From the NCBI GenBank assembly GCA_964613585.1, contig CAZTHL010000013.1:1-57383 (forward strand): a DNA stretch of 57,383 bases. Direction: 5' to 3'. The position numbers and the translations under genes were made by a program. The notes below the pieces were generated by a model. The model was not told the origin of the DNA and searched no databases. It worked only from the letters and a program-made list of their open reading frames with translations. Positions 9,601 through 23,074 of the stretch are shown here, piece after piece. Position 1 is the first letter of the stretch. Every line of letters starts with the position of its first letter. The stretch is from CAZTHL01 sp964613585 (GTDB taxonomy: Bacteria > Pseudomonadota > Alphaproteobacteria > DSM-16000 > Inquilinaceae).

Positions 9601-9843
9601 GTGCTGATGACCGCCTTCTCGTTCATCTGCGGCGTCCTCCCGCTGGTGCTGGCCACCGGCGCCGGGTCCGCGTCGCGCCAGGCGATCGGCTGGACCGTGT
9701 TCGCCGGCATGCTCGCCGCCACGCTGATCGGCATCCTCCTGGTGCCGGCCCTGTTCGCCGCCTTCCAGCGCCTGCGCGAGCGCCTCAAGGGCACCCGCGG
9801 CTGGAGCGATGAGCCGGCCGATCGCCCGGCTGCGGCGCAGTAG
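6697..9843 (+). CDS. RND multidrug efflux permease (HAE-1/AcrB-MexB family)
   Basis: 1048 residues, the standard length, with 12 predicted membrane segments and two large periplasmic loops. The proton-relay residues are in place: the double aspartate in GLVVDDAIVVVENVERTM and the lysine in GLASKNAILIVEFAKTRR. Signature pieces of the HAE-1 class are PEITPPVVQVEAVFPGADAE near the N-terminus and FEWSSLSFQEE before the second membrane half. It exports drugs or other amphiphiles by proton antiport. The last 61 bp, including the stop codon, recur almost exactly at 10647-10707, which suggests that foreign DNA integrated at this 3' end. Substrate is not predictable. Confidence 0.96.
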   Translation: MISGPFIRRPRLAMVLSIVITVAGLLAIAVIPVAQFPEITPPVVQVEAVFPGADAETVADTVGAPIEAQVNGVDGMLYMSSSSSNNGVYSLQVTFAVGTNPDIAQVNVQNRVSLALPRLPEEVSDQGVSVRKQSTSFLQAVTFFSPDGSHDEIFLYNYAAINVRDAVARLDGVGLAQILGSLDYSMRVWMNPDRMAALGITAQDVIEAIESQNLQASAGQVGAPPTDLDQQLQFTVRAKGRLTDTAEFEEIIVRANRDGAVVRVRDIARVELGAQSYDANAELNGRPAVTMLVYQQPGANALAVAEAVEAEIARLAERFPEGVEHRVIYDTTEFVDQTIREILVTLGLTFVIVVTVTFVFLQSWRTTLIPSLAIPVSLIGVFAVLLALGFTANTISLFALVLAIGLVVDDAIVVVENVERTMAEDGLGPREAAVRAMGQVSGPIVATTLVLLAVFVPVGFLPGITGQLYQEFAVTLSVAVVISSLVALTLSPALCAALLKPSRRHRRGPLGLFNRGLEAAGRGYQAVVRRLVRRAVLAVLVAVGVFGAVYLLYDRLPTSFLPAEDQGYFFVDVQLPSAASLARTERVLDEMEAVLADTDGIENYITVAGFSLLNGTTLPRAGLVVVVLEPWAERAGRSVFTILGETRQRFAAIPGANIFPFAPPSIRGLGQTGGFDFRLQALGGQPPSETARVLRNLIIRANQDPAIAAAFSTYSADVPQIFVDLDREKARYVGVEVSDVFRTLQAQLGAAFVNDFNLYDRVFQVRVQADDDYRDAEPDIERLHVRNADGAMVPLRTLVELERVLGPELVTRYNQFSSATVNGEAAPGVSSGQAREAMTRLAADNLPDGYGFEWSSLSFQEERVGNQAVFLFALSLLFAYLFLVGQYESWAIPAAVLLSVGVAVLGAVVALFLTGIGANIYTQIGLVLLIGLASKNAILIVEFAKTRRAAGETVHEAALTAARQRFRAVLMTAFSFICGVLPLVLATGAGSASRQAIGWTVFAGMLAATLIGILLVPALFAAFQRLRERLKGTRGWSDEPADRPAAAQ

Positions 9844-9845
9844 CG
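9785..9845 (+). repeat. Left 61-bp direct repeat (permease 3' end)
   Basis: From TCAAGGGCACCCGCGGCTGG through the permease stop codon (TAGCG), this copy matches 10647-10707 at 58 of 61 positions. The three differences correspond to Ser/Thr, Asp/Glu and a silent Pro codon. The sequence upstream of the two copies is unrelated, and downstream they diverge after TAGCG. This is the arrangement left by site-specific integration into a gene 3' end. Confidence 0.9.
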
Positions 9846-9902
9846 TGCTTGCCATCGCGTCGTGCGGGCGTACGCACAACCGGCGCGGAGCTCGCATTGC
9901 CA

Positions 9903-10010
9903 CGCGAACTGATCAGGCAGCGTGCACTGCACGCCGAGGGTGCTTAGGCATGGGGCGCCATCCCCAACAAGGATCCCATTGGATGGCGCCCGAGAGGGCT
10001 CAAGCGCCAA
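9903..10010 (+). pseudogene. Probable IS5-type transposase C-terminal fragment
   Basis: Reading from 9903 gives RELIRQRALHAEGA, an in-frame TAG, then AWGAIPNKDPIGWRPRGLKR. The order ALHAxGA-W-x-IPNK followed by a basic stretch resembles the segment just before the last catalytic motif in IS5-family DDE transposases. The internal stop and the absence of the rest of the protein mark it as a scar. The frame continues open after the TAG to a TGA at 10131-10133 that overlaps the start of the next gene. The assignment rests on a short match and may be wrong. Confidence 0.35.
9953..9991. other. 11-bp perfect inverted repeat inside the cassette
   Basis: GGGCGCCATCC (9953-9963) and GGATGGCGCCC (9981-9991) are exact reverse complements around a 17-base loop. 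There is no T run after it, so a classical terminator is unlikely. It may be a recombination or regulatory site of the integrated cassette. Confidence 0.5.
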
Positions 10011-10125
10011 TGTGACCTGAGGAAGCTCCGGTTGTGCCGCGTCTATGTCGACCGCGACGACCCTGAGGCCGCAGACATGATAGAGCGAGTGATCCACGCG
10101 CATGTTCCCGACGATGGCACCCGTC

Positions 10126-10644
10126 ATGGCTGAGCGGCCTCGAGACAAGGCAGCTGCGATAGTGCGTGATGCCGGCGGTAGGATCGTGGGCCGGACGCGT
10201 TTGCAAAAGGTCGCATACTTGATGCAGCTCGCTGGCTTTGACGACGCGTTCCGCTTTGAATACCGGCCCTATGGCCCGTTCAGCGAGGATCTGGAACGGG
10301 CGATGGACCTTGCGTGCGTATTTGATCTCGTCGATGAAGTTGAAGAAAAGACAAAGTGGGGTGGGCTTTACTCGATCTATACCGCCCCTGCTTCGGATGG
10401 CGAGGAACGCGATCCCGACCGAAAAAGCTTCCTGAAACAAGCGTCGTCGACAGGGGCCATAGCCCTGGAACTCGCTGCGACGGCTGCGTACCTGCACGAC
10501 GAGGGCAAGGCGACGAATGCTTGGCAGGAGACGCAACGTTTGAAGCCAGAGAAGGCCGAGGGCGGGCATCTCGAAGAAGCGAAGCGGGGCTACAGGAAGC
10601 TTCGCGCGCTGAAGACGCCTCGGCCGCTGCCGGCCATCGTCTGA
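10126..10644 (+). CDS. YwgA-like winged-helix-type protein on an integrated cassette
   Basis: A 172-residue cytosolic protein. The N-terminal half carries GRTRLQKVAYLMQLAG and FRFEYRPYGPFSEDL, followed by WGGLYSIY. That order (GR-x-LQK-x-x-YL, then YGPYS) is the YwgA/Panacea-related pattern found in small proteins linked to toxin-antitoxin and defence loci. The C-terminal half is helical (AIALELAATAAYLHDEGKA). ATG 10126 is chosen: upstream in-frame ATGs at 10102 and 10114 add residues with no resemblance to the family. The DNA is clearly less GC-rich than the flanking genes, and the gene is bracketed by the 61-bp repeats, so it was probably acquired. The exact function is unknown. Confidence 0.7.
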   Translation: MAERPRDKAAAIVRDAGGRIVGRTRLQKVAYLMQLAGFDDAFRFEYRPYGPFSEDLERAMDLACVFDLVDEVEEKTKWGGLYSIYTAPASDGEERDPDRKSFLKQASSTGAIALELAATAAYLHDEGKATNAWQETQRLKPEKAEGGHLEEAKRGYRKLRALKTPRPLPAIV

Positions 10645-10646
10645 GA

Positions 10647-10707
10647 TCAAGGGCACCCGCGGCTGGACCGATGAGCCGGCCGAGCGCCCGGCCGCGGCGC
10701 AGTAGCG
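10647..10707 (+). repeat. Right 61-bp direct repeat (copy of the permease 3' end)
   Basis: This is the second copy of the permease tail, encoding RGWTDEPAERPAAAQ-stop in the same orientation but with no permease sequence before it. It lies 862 bp from the left copy and 78 bp before the antitoxin start. Before integration, the permease stop codon would have led directly into the toxin-antitoxin promoter. Confidence 0.9.
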
Positions 10708-10722
10708 CCGGGGGCCGATGAG

Positions 10723-10742
10723 GTCTTGCCATTTGGCAAGAC
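10723..10742. promoter_or_regulatory. Perfect palindrome, likely operator of the antitoxin/toxin operon
   Basis: GTCTTGCCATTTGGCAAGAC has 9-bp perfect arms around TT. A second, looser inverted repeat follows: TTTGTC at 10744-10749 and GACAAA at 10765-10770. Both sit just upstream of the antitoxin gene start (10786). Xre-type antitoxins commonly repress their own operon through such sites. The site itself is seen; its role is inferred. Confidence 0.6.
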
Positions 10743-10785
10743 ATTTGTCATGTGCTGCCAAGAAGACAAACGAGGAGGCAAGCCG

Positions 10786-11196
10786 ATGCGGGTGCAAGCG
10801 CTGGAGCGCACGCCGGCCGCGCCCGACAGCGACCGGATCACCGACGATGAGGCGCGCGCCCTCGCCCGCGCCACGGTCAATCTCCTTGCCCGATGGGGCC
10901 TCAAGGACGGTGAGGCGTGCACCCTGCTGGGCGAGATGTCGGCCCGCACCTGGGCGCGCTGGAAGCGTGGCGCGCTCGGCGAGATTCCGCGCGACCGGCG
11001 CGCGCGCCTGGCGATCCTGATGGGCATCCACAAGGGCCTGCGCTACCTCTTCCGCGAGCCGGAGCGCGGCTACGCCTGGGTCCGCCGGCCGAACCAGGCG
11101 TTCGGCGGTGCAAGCGCGCTCGACGTGATGCTGCGCGGCGAGATCACCGATCTCCTCGACGTGCGGGACTATCTGGCGGCTGAGCGCGGGCTGTGA
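10786..11196 (+). CDS. Xre/MbcA/ParS-type antitoxin
   Basis: 136 residues. The N-terminal half is a helix-turn-helix-type domain (LARATVNLLARWGLKDGEACTLLGEMSARTWARWKRG). The C-terminal half is the DUF2384 toxin-binding region (RLAILMGIHKGLRYLF, then WVRRPNQAFGGASALDVML). The phrase PNQAFGG-x-ALDVM is the signature of antitoxins that pair with RES toxins. ATG 10786 follows a strong GAGGAGG (10772-10778) at 7 bases. The reading frame also runs back to a TTG at 10726, but that would cross the palindrome. The gene overlaps the toxin start by 4 bases (GTGA), which implies translational coupling. It likely neutralises the RES toxin and represses the operon. Confidence 0.92.
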   Translation: MRVQALERTPAAPDSDRITDDEARALARATVNLLARWGLKDGEACTLLGEMSARTWARWKRGALGEIPRDRRARLAILMGIHKGLRYLFREPERGYAWVRRPNQAFGGASALDVMLRGEITDLLDVRDYLAAERGL

Positions 11197-11891
11197 CGCC
11201 GCCTCCCGTGCGGCGGGCGCGGTGGGACAGGACCTACCGCATCATCCGCTCGATCTACCCGCCGGTCGACCTGTTCGAGGACATCGCCGACCCGGCCGAC
11301 TGGGAGGCCATCGCCGCCGCCGAGGCCAAGCTGAACCCGCGGGTCACGCCCTCCCACGGCGATCTCGCGAAGGTTCCGGCCGCGCGCCGTGTCGCCGGCC
11401 CGGGCGCCTCCCTGGTGATGGCGCCCTTCGTGCATTGCTCGCGCAGGCACCCTACCCGCTTCTCCCGCGGCGACTTCGGGCTCTACTGCGCCGGCGACCG
11501 CCAGACGGTGGCGATCGCCGAGACGGCGTTCCACCACGCGCGCACCATGGCCGCGACCAACGAGTCGCCGGGCTGGACCTCCCAGTTCCGTGTCCTCGTC
11601 GGCCGCGTCGATGCCGACCTGCACGACGTCGCCGGCCTGCCGGCGGTGCTCGACCCAGACGATTACACGGCGGCGCAGGATCTGGGGGAGAGCCTGCGCG
11701 CGGCCGGCAGCGACGGGGTGATCTATCCGAGCGTCCGCCACCCGGGCGGCACCTGCCTCGGCCTGTTCTGGCCCGACGTCGCCGGCATCCCGCAGCAGGG
11801 CAACCACTACGACTATCACTGGAACGGCGACCGGGTGGACTATGTCCGGTGCCTGACCACGCCGTCGCAGGTCTGCGCGCTGGTGCCGTAA
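11193..11891 (+). CDS. RES-domain toxin (NAD+ phosphorylase/glycohydrolase type)
   Basis: 232 residues of the longer RES class. Key segments are YRIIRSIYPPVDLFEDIADP at the N-terminus, the central RFSRGDFGLYCAGDRQTVAIAE with its conserved Arg, Tyr and Glu, and SDGVIYPSVRHPGG with the conserved Ser. RES toxins degrade NAD+ (MbcT, for example, by phosphorolysis) and halt growth when the antitoxin is lost. The start is GTG 11193, overlapping the antitoxin stop. The protein appears complete. The pair sits directly after the cassette repeat, so it may have been the neighbour or a target-side landmark of the integration. Confidence 0.93.
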   Translation: MTPPPVRRARWDRTYRIIRSIYPPVDLFEDIADPADWEAIAAAEAKLNPRVTPSHGDLAKVPAARRVAGPGASLVMAPFVHCSRRHPTRFSRGDFGLYCAGDRQTVAIAETAFHHARTMAATNESPGWTSQFRVLVGRVDADLHDVAGLPAVLDPDDYTAAQDLGESLRAAGSDGVIYPSVRHPGGTCLGLFWPDVAGIPQQGNHYDYHWNGDRVDYVRCLTTPSQVCALVP

Positions 11892-12176
11892 CCGACACGC
11901 CGGGCTTCGCGGCGGTCGACCCGGCCCGCGGCGGCTGTCATCCGCTTATGGTCGATCGGGTGGGGCGTCAGGGCACGCCGCCAATGCCGAGGTCGGGGCA
12001 CGCCGGGTGCCCTTCGCGCTGCCAGCCTACGGCGTCATCGCCACACGGTCGCTTGAGGTGAAGCCCGACGACCCCGCGCCGGGCCGGGCCGGGGTTCACG
12101 GCGCTTTCTCCCGCCCAGGGCTGCGTGCGCTCCCCAAACAAAAAAGTGGCTGAGAGTTGTACTTCGAGACATCCGC
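11892..12176. other. Non-coding stretch after the toxin gene
   Basis: No supported gene. A short AT-rich block (AAACAAAAAAGTGG, near 12137-12150) precedes the AidA/PixA-like fragment and may be its relic promoter. Nothing else is recognisable. Confidence 0.4.
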
Positions 12177-12350
12177 ATGAGCCAGCCCGATTCCCTCCAC
12201 CAGGTCCTTTGCGTCTTCGACGCCGAGACCATCCTGGAGCACTACACGAATCCGAGCAGACACCCCGATCATCCGACCCCGGTCCGCGCCAGCATTGTCC
12301 CCATGCTGGTGCGCCAAGCCGAAGTCTTTCACGGCGCCGGAGACCTCCAC
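12177..12350 (+). pseudogene. Fragment of an inclusion-body/AidA-PixA family protein
   Basis: From ATG 12177 the frame reads MSQPDSLHQVLCVFDAETIL, then EHYTNPSRHPDHPTPV and SIVPMLVRQAEVFHGAGDL. The order 'V-x-D-x-E-x-IL-x-x-Y-x-NPS-x-x-P-x-x-PT' is the N-terminal signature of the AidA/PixA inclusion-body family, which is normally 160-180 residues. After about residue 58 the frame turns into Arg/Pro-rich sequence with no family match, so only the N-terminal third remains. It is probably a truncated, acquired gene. Expression is not indicated. Confidence 0.5.
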
Positions 12351-12437
12351 AGCCCGGCCACGGCCCGGCCGCGTCGCGGCTGTCGCGCCCCCGCCGGCCC
12401 CGGCCGGCGGGGGCTTCGCGACGACCGCCGGCGCCCG

Positions 12438-14267
12438 CTACAGCCGCTCCAGCGCCAGCGCCTCCCGCTCGCCGATCCAGGCGTCGGCCAGCAGCCGCTC
12501 GGTGTGCGCCGCCGCCACGGTGTCGCCCTGGGCTTCGTGCGCGCGCATGAGGCCGTAGAGCGCCCAGCCGTTGTTGGGCATCTCGATCAGGCTGCGCCAG
12601 AGCACCCGCTCCGCCTCCTCCGCCTCGCCGGCCATGAGCAGCGCGGCGCCGAGGGACTGACGCACCGGCTGGTACCACCAGGGCGGCTCGATGTAGGGCA
12701 GCGCGTCCTGGATCGCCACGGCCGCGCGGAACGCGGCGATCGCCGCCCGAATGTCGCCGGTCGCCTGGGCGATCCGCCCGTCAAGCACGTGCCGCGCCAG
12801 CGCGAGCACCTCCGGCGCCGGCACCCCGCCCCCGGTCAGGCCGGACAGGTCGGCCGTGACGGCGATCGCGGTGATCGCCTCGGCCTCGACCCGCGCGGCG
12901 TCGACCGCGCCGGCCCGCGCCAGGGCGGCGCCCCGGGTGTAGTGCCAGATCGCCCGCACATAGGGGAACCGGTCGCCCGGGTCGGGCAGCCCCAGGATGG
13001 TCCGGGGGTCGCTGAACTGGGCGTGGGTGAAGTAGGGCGTGACCTTGATCACCTGGATCCAGGGGATCTCCTCGGCCACAGCGTCGCTGAGCAGCCCCTC
13101 GAGCTTGGCCGAGGCGTGCAGCGCGGTGGCGCCGTCGCCGGCCATGCGCGCCGAAGCAATCAGGAAGTCGACATTGTGCGGGTAGTAGCCGTAGCGCACG
13201 ATGCCGTCGTCGACCACCCGTTCCAGCAGCGCCTCGTGCGCGGCCACGGCGGCGCGATTGGCCTCGAGCGAGTCGATGAACCGGCCGACCCGGTAGTAGG
13301 TGTGCGAGGGCATGTGCACGAGGTGGCCCGCCCCCGGCGCCAGCGCGGCCAGCCGGTCGGCGTAGGGCTCCGCGCGCTCCGGCGTGGTCGAGGCCTCGGT
13401 GGCATGGATGTAGAGATGGATCGCGCCCGGATGATCGGGATTGCGCGCCAGCACCGTCTCCAGCGCGGCCAGCGCCTCGCCCGCCCGGCCTTTCGGGGTG
13501 ATCCGGTCGGCTTGCCAGTAGTCCCAGGGCTGCAGGTTCATCACGGCGTCGGCCAGCAGCACCAGGATGTCGTCATGCTCGGGAAAGCGCGCGGCGACGT
13601 CCGCCATGGCGTCGGCATAGGCCGTGGCAAGCGCACCGGCATCGGCCTTGGCCTCGGTCGAGTAGCGTTGCGCGAGCGCCTTGATGAGCGCGCGCTCGTG
13701 CGGTCGGGCCTCTCCGGCCCGTGCCTCGGCCGCGGCGATGGCGGCGACGGCCGGCACGCTCGCCGCCGGGTCCATGGGCATGTTGATGTTGGCGCCGAGC
13801 ACCAGCGCCTCGCCCCAGGCGCACAGGGCGCAGCCGGGATCGATCGCCCGGGCGTGGCGGAACGAGCGCAGCGCGAGCGCGTGGTTGAAGCCGTAGGTCG
13901 CGCGCAGACCCTGGTCGAAATAGGCCTGGGCCTCGGGCTGGTCGGTTGTGACCGGCCAGGTGAGCGCGCCCAGGCCGTCGATCAGCGGCGGCGGCTCCGG
14001 ATCGAGCCGCTCGAACCAGGGCGCCTCGCCGTGCGCCGCATCGACCTGCTGCTGCAGCCGATTGGCCGCCTTGAGCTCGTTGCCGCCGCACAGCGAGCCG
14101 CCGACCCGGGCCGGCTCGAAAACCTGCCCGGCGCCGGTCTCCACGGCCGCGCCCGGCGCGGCCTCGGCCGCCACGGTCTCGCCGCGCAGGCTGCCGGCAT
14201 GGAGACCGGCGCCGGCGAGCGCGGTGGTCGCCAGCAGCGCGGCGGTCAGGGTCCAACGGGATCGCAT
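12438..14267 (-). CDS. Exported tetratricopeptide-repeat protein
   Basis: 609 residues beginning with a signal peptide (MRSRWTLTAALLATTALAGAG). A cysteine-bearing domain follows (LCGGNELKAANRLQQQ; DPGCALCAWGEALVLGANIN), then many helical repeats of TPR type, such as AYFDQGLRATYGFNHALALRS near residue 130 and AFRAAVAIQDALPYIEPPWW near the end. Proteins of this layout are widespread and mostly uncharacterised; the segment around WYQPVRQSLGAALL is conserved in that group. The start at 14267 is supported by AGGAGG about 7 bases upstream; the open frame continues further upstream without a signal peptide. It likely acts as a periplasmic scaffold. Substrate unknown. Confidence 0.8.
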   Translation of the reverse strand: MRSRWTLTAALLATTALAGAGLHAGSLRGETVAAEAAPGAAVETGAGQVFEPARVGGSLCGGNELKAANRLQQQVDAAHGEAPWFERLDPEPPPLIDGLGALTWPVTTDQPEAQAYFDQGLRATYGFNHALALRSFRHARAIDPGCALCAWGEALVLGANINMPMDPAASVPAVAAIAAAEARAGEARPHERALIKALAQRYSTEAKADAGALATAYADAMADVAARFPEHDDILVLLADAVMNLQPWDYWQADRITPKGRAGEALAALETVLARNPDHPGAIHLYIHATEASTTPERAEPYADRLAALAPGAGHLVHMPSHTYYRVGRFIDSLEANRAAVAAHEALLERVVDDGIVRYGYYPHNVDFLIASARMAGDGATALHASAKLEGLLSDAVAEEIPWIQVIKVTPYFTHAQFSDPRTILGLPDPGDRFPYVRAIWHYTRGAALARAGAVDAARVEAEAITAIAVTADLSGLTGGGVPAPEVLALARHVLDGRIAQATGDIRAAIAAFRAAVAIQDALPYIEPPWWYQPVRQSLGAALLMAGEAEEAERVLWRSLIEMPNNGWALYGLMRAHEAQGDTVAAAHTERLLADAWIGEREALALERL

Positions 14268-14560
14268 GGCTGAGCCTCCTTCGCATCGGCCGGCCCCTCC
14301 CCCATGGGGCGGGCACCGGGGTGTCGAGGCTGGGAGGCTAGGCCGACGGCGTTTCCGCCCGGCGTCAGGCACGGATTGTCCTGGTTTCGATTGTTTCAGA
14401 CGGCGAGCGCCGCGCGCGCTCACCGCTTCCGTCGGCAGCAATGACGGCACGGCGGGATGCGGCGCGGCTGCTCGGCATGATGCGTGCCGGTCGCGGGCGA
14501 GGCGTGCCCGACTCGAGTCGGCAGCGTCGCCTCCTGTCGATCGGGCCCGGGTCGCCCGAT

Positions 14561-14924
14561 CTACGCCGTCAGCAGCTCCTGGAGACGGCTGAACAGCTCG
14601 GCCTCGCGAAAGGGCTTGCTGAGCAGCGGCGCGGCGCGGTGGCGCTCGGGCAGCTGAACGCGGGTGTGCCCGGTCAGGAACAGCAGCGGCACCCCGCGCC
14701 CGGCCAGCGCGTCCGCGATGGCATCGCTGCGGCCCTCGCTGAGATTGAGATCGAGGACGGCGCAGTCGATCGCGGCCTCACGGGCCAGGCGGAGGCCGTC
14801 GTCCAGCTTGTGGGCCGGCCCGACGATCGCGCAGCCTCGGTCCTCGAGCAGCATCTCCAGGTCGGCGGCGAGCAGCACCTCGTCCTCAACGACCAGCACG
14901 CGCACCCCATGGAGCGGACCTGCC

Positions 14925-14941
<17 letters not shown>
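14561..14941 (-). CDS. Single-domain response regulator (receiver)
   Basis: 126 residues made of one receiver domain: acidic pocket VVEDE (around residue 19), phospho-acceptor D64 in AVLDLNLSEG, the Thr of FLTGH, and the conserved lysine in LLSKPF. There is no output domain. Its start overlaps the end of the CheB-CheR-HWE kinase gene by 17 bp, so the two are co-translated and this is most likely the kinase's phosphoryl acceptor. Receiver-only partners of HWE kinases are common in Alphaproteobacteria. Confidence 0.92.
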
Positions 14942-18962
<4,021 letters not shown>

Positions 18963-19130
18963 GAGCCCGGATCCTGATGTCGTGCCCCGTGGCTCCAGCC
19001 TGGCGCCGCTCGACGGCTCGTGCCACAGCCTGATGACGCCGAGCCCTCGGGTCTGGCTCGGCAGGCGCGGCGCCGCGGTGTCCGGAGCGCCGGGCGGGCG
19101 GCGACGCGTGTCCAGCCCGCTGTCCGTCGG

Positions 19131-21731
<2,601 letters not shown>

Positions 21732-22668
21732 TGTTCTCTGATGGATGGGCGGGGACCACCACCCCCTCCGGCGCCGGGTGGCCTGCCTGACGCATCGACG
21801 CGGCCCCGGCGACGTAAAGATTCGACCTCCGGCCGCCGTTGTCAAATCTTCGGGACGGCCGGCTCGCTTGACGGACCGGCGCGGTGGCATGCCGGGACGT
21901 CCGCCCTGCTCGACGACGTGGTGGAAACGCGCCAACCGCTCCGCGGCTACGCGCTGTGGAGCCTGACCCACCGCGGCGGTACACCGTGGGATCAGATCCA
22001 TGAGCATGGCGTCCTGGATCAGCAGATGCCCGACGACTTGGTTCGACGGCACTCTCTCGACCGGGAGGAGCCGGGGGAGTCGTGCCGCCTCCTGACGATG
22101 GTGCCCAATGATTTTGCCCGGACTGTCGACACGCGGGCAACGGTCGACACGCGGGCAATGCAGGAGGATCAGGAGTGTCCCGATGAGAACCGGCTCAGAG
22201 GCCGGCGCACCATGAACCGGCTAAGGGTTCCGCGGCACTCGGGCGGGATCGTCGTGATCCCGATGTCGTTCTTCGTCCTTCTGTCCGTCACCGCGGTCAC
22301 GGTTCGGCACCGGTCTCGTGCCACTGGCTCGATCCCGATCCGCTCTCCAAGAACCAATCCGTGCTCTTCAGCGGCGCCATCGCCGCGCTGGTCTCCACCT
22401 ACATGCAGAAGCGCATCGACGATCGAGGCGATGGGCTCGGCTTGGTTCGCCGCCGACGGGACCAATCCTGCCCCAATGACCGGAGCCATCGCGGTCGCCC
22501 CTTCCGGATCAACCACACCTGAGAGACTTGGAACCATGCTTCCGAGGAAAAAACCTGTCGGCAGCTCTTCGCACCCCATTTGGCTGTCGAGATCATCTGC
22601 AGGATAAGCGCGGTCGGTCTTGAGCTGTTTTCTGACGGCCGTCACCGCTCAAAGAAATATCGTTTGGC
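21732..22668. other. Accessory intergenic region with gene remnants
   Basis: No intact gene is evident over more than 900 bp. It holds a Panacea-like remnant (21906-22053), a 16-bp direct repeat pair GTCGACACGCGGGCAA (22125-22140 and 22143-22158), and an open stretch near 22311-22521 reading CHWLDPDPLSKNQSVLFSG on the plus strand, which I cannot identify. From about 22600 the DNA becomes AT-rich as it enters the HEPN operon. Confidence 0.5.
21906..22053 (+). pseudogene. C-terminal remnant of a Panacea/SocA-type (DUF4065) gene
   Basis: The frame reads LLDDVVETRQPLRGYALWSL, then THRGGTPWDQIHEHGVLDQ and MPDDLVRRH. The combination LS-x-x-TH-x-x-x-x-PW-x-x, followed by (I/M)P-x-(D/E)-L(I/V)-x-x-H, is the characteristic end of Panacea-domain antitoxins and SocA. 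No N-terminal part is found upstream, where the CheB-CheR gene begins on the other strand, and there is no clean stop after RRH. I read it as a gene remnant. It adds to the accessory nature of this patch. Confidence 0.5.
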
Positions 22669-23041
22669 TTACGCAGGCTTTTCAAAGAACTTTTTGGCGA
22701 TCTTCACGCTCTCCTTGGCTCTCTGGGAGCGAAAGCTAGACGACAACTGATAGTCGGCGTCGCGCCGATTATCCCACAAATTAGTATAAAAACCGAGGAT
22801 ATATTTTCCGCGCTCGCTGACTTTGCTCTTTGGTTGCCCGGCGACGCGCTTTTCCAATTCTATCTTGGTCTGACGGTGGACACCGTGTTTCACTGCAGAC
22901 AGTCCATATCGATCACGCAGGCTCAAAAAGACACTGTAATATGCCCGCGCCGCAGCCGTTCGATCTTCGCCTTCGCCACCACCAGCTCGAAGCAGATCTT
23001 CGCCTATCTTCAGGAAGTGTTGACTATCAAATGAAATCCAT
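22669..23041 (-). CDS. HEPN-fold protein, start region frame-disrupted
   Basis: The conserved frame (about 123 residues) reads DSQHFLKIGEDLLRAG, then RTAAARAYYSVFLSLRDRYG, and ends NLWDNRRDADYQLSSSFRS with AKESVKIAKKFFEKPA. The RAYY motif early and R-x-x-ADY late are those of HEPN proteins of the PF05168 type, many of which are ribonuclease toxins. ATG 23041 has a GGAG 4 bases upstream, but its frame stops after four codons; dropping one base gives MDFIDSQHFLKIG and joins the conserved frame, which otherwise has no ATG near its start. Either a one-base indel (true or a sequencing error in ATTTG) or a weak alternative start explains this. The gene is AT-rich, unlike its neighbours, and follows its partner by about 35 bp. 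Confidence 0.6.
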
Positions 23042-23074
23042 AAAACTCCGCATCAACCAATGATTAAATTGCCA

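Noticed and set aside
9809..10015. Small plus-strand open frame after the permease
   Set aside because: Starts inside the permease gene in another frame; translation is Arg-rich. The neighbouring frame with the transposase-like match is more convincing.
14268..14450. Upstream extension of the TPR protein to 670 residues
   Set aside because: The extra 61 residues are basic and unstructured, and the ATG at 14267 has a strong ribosome site and begins a proper signal peptide.
22169..22645. A 158-codon minus-strand open frame in the accessory region
   Set aside because: No ribosome site, no recognisable domain, and it overlaps other non-coding frames; insufficient support for a gene.
23020..23041. 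Programmed +1 frameshift like that of the release factor 2 gene
   Set aside because: There is a TGA after ATT, but no internal Shine-Dalgarno at the required distance, and the tRNA reading ATT would re-pair poorly one base on. A mutation or read error is more likely.
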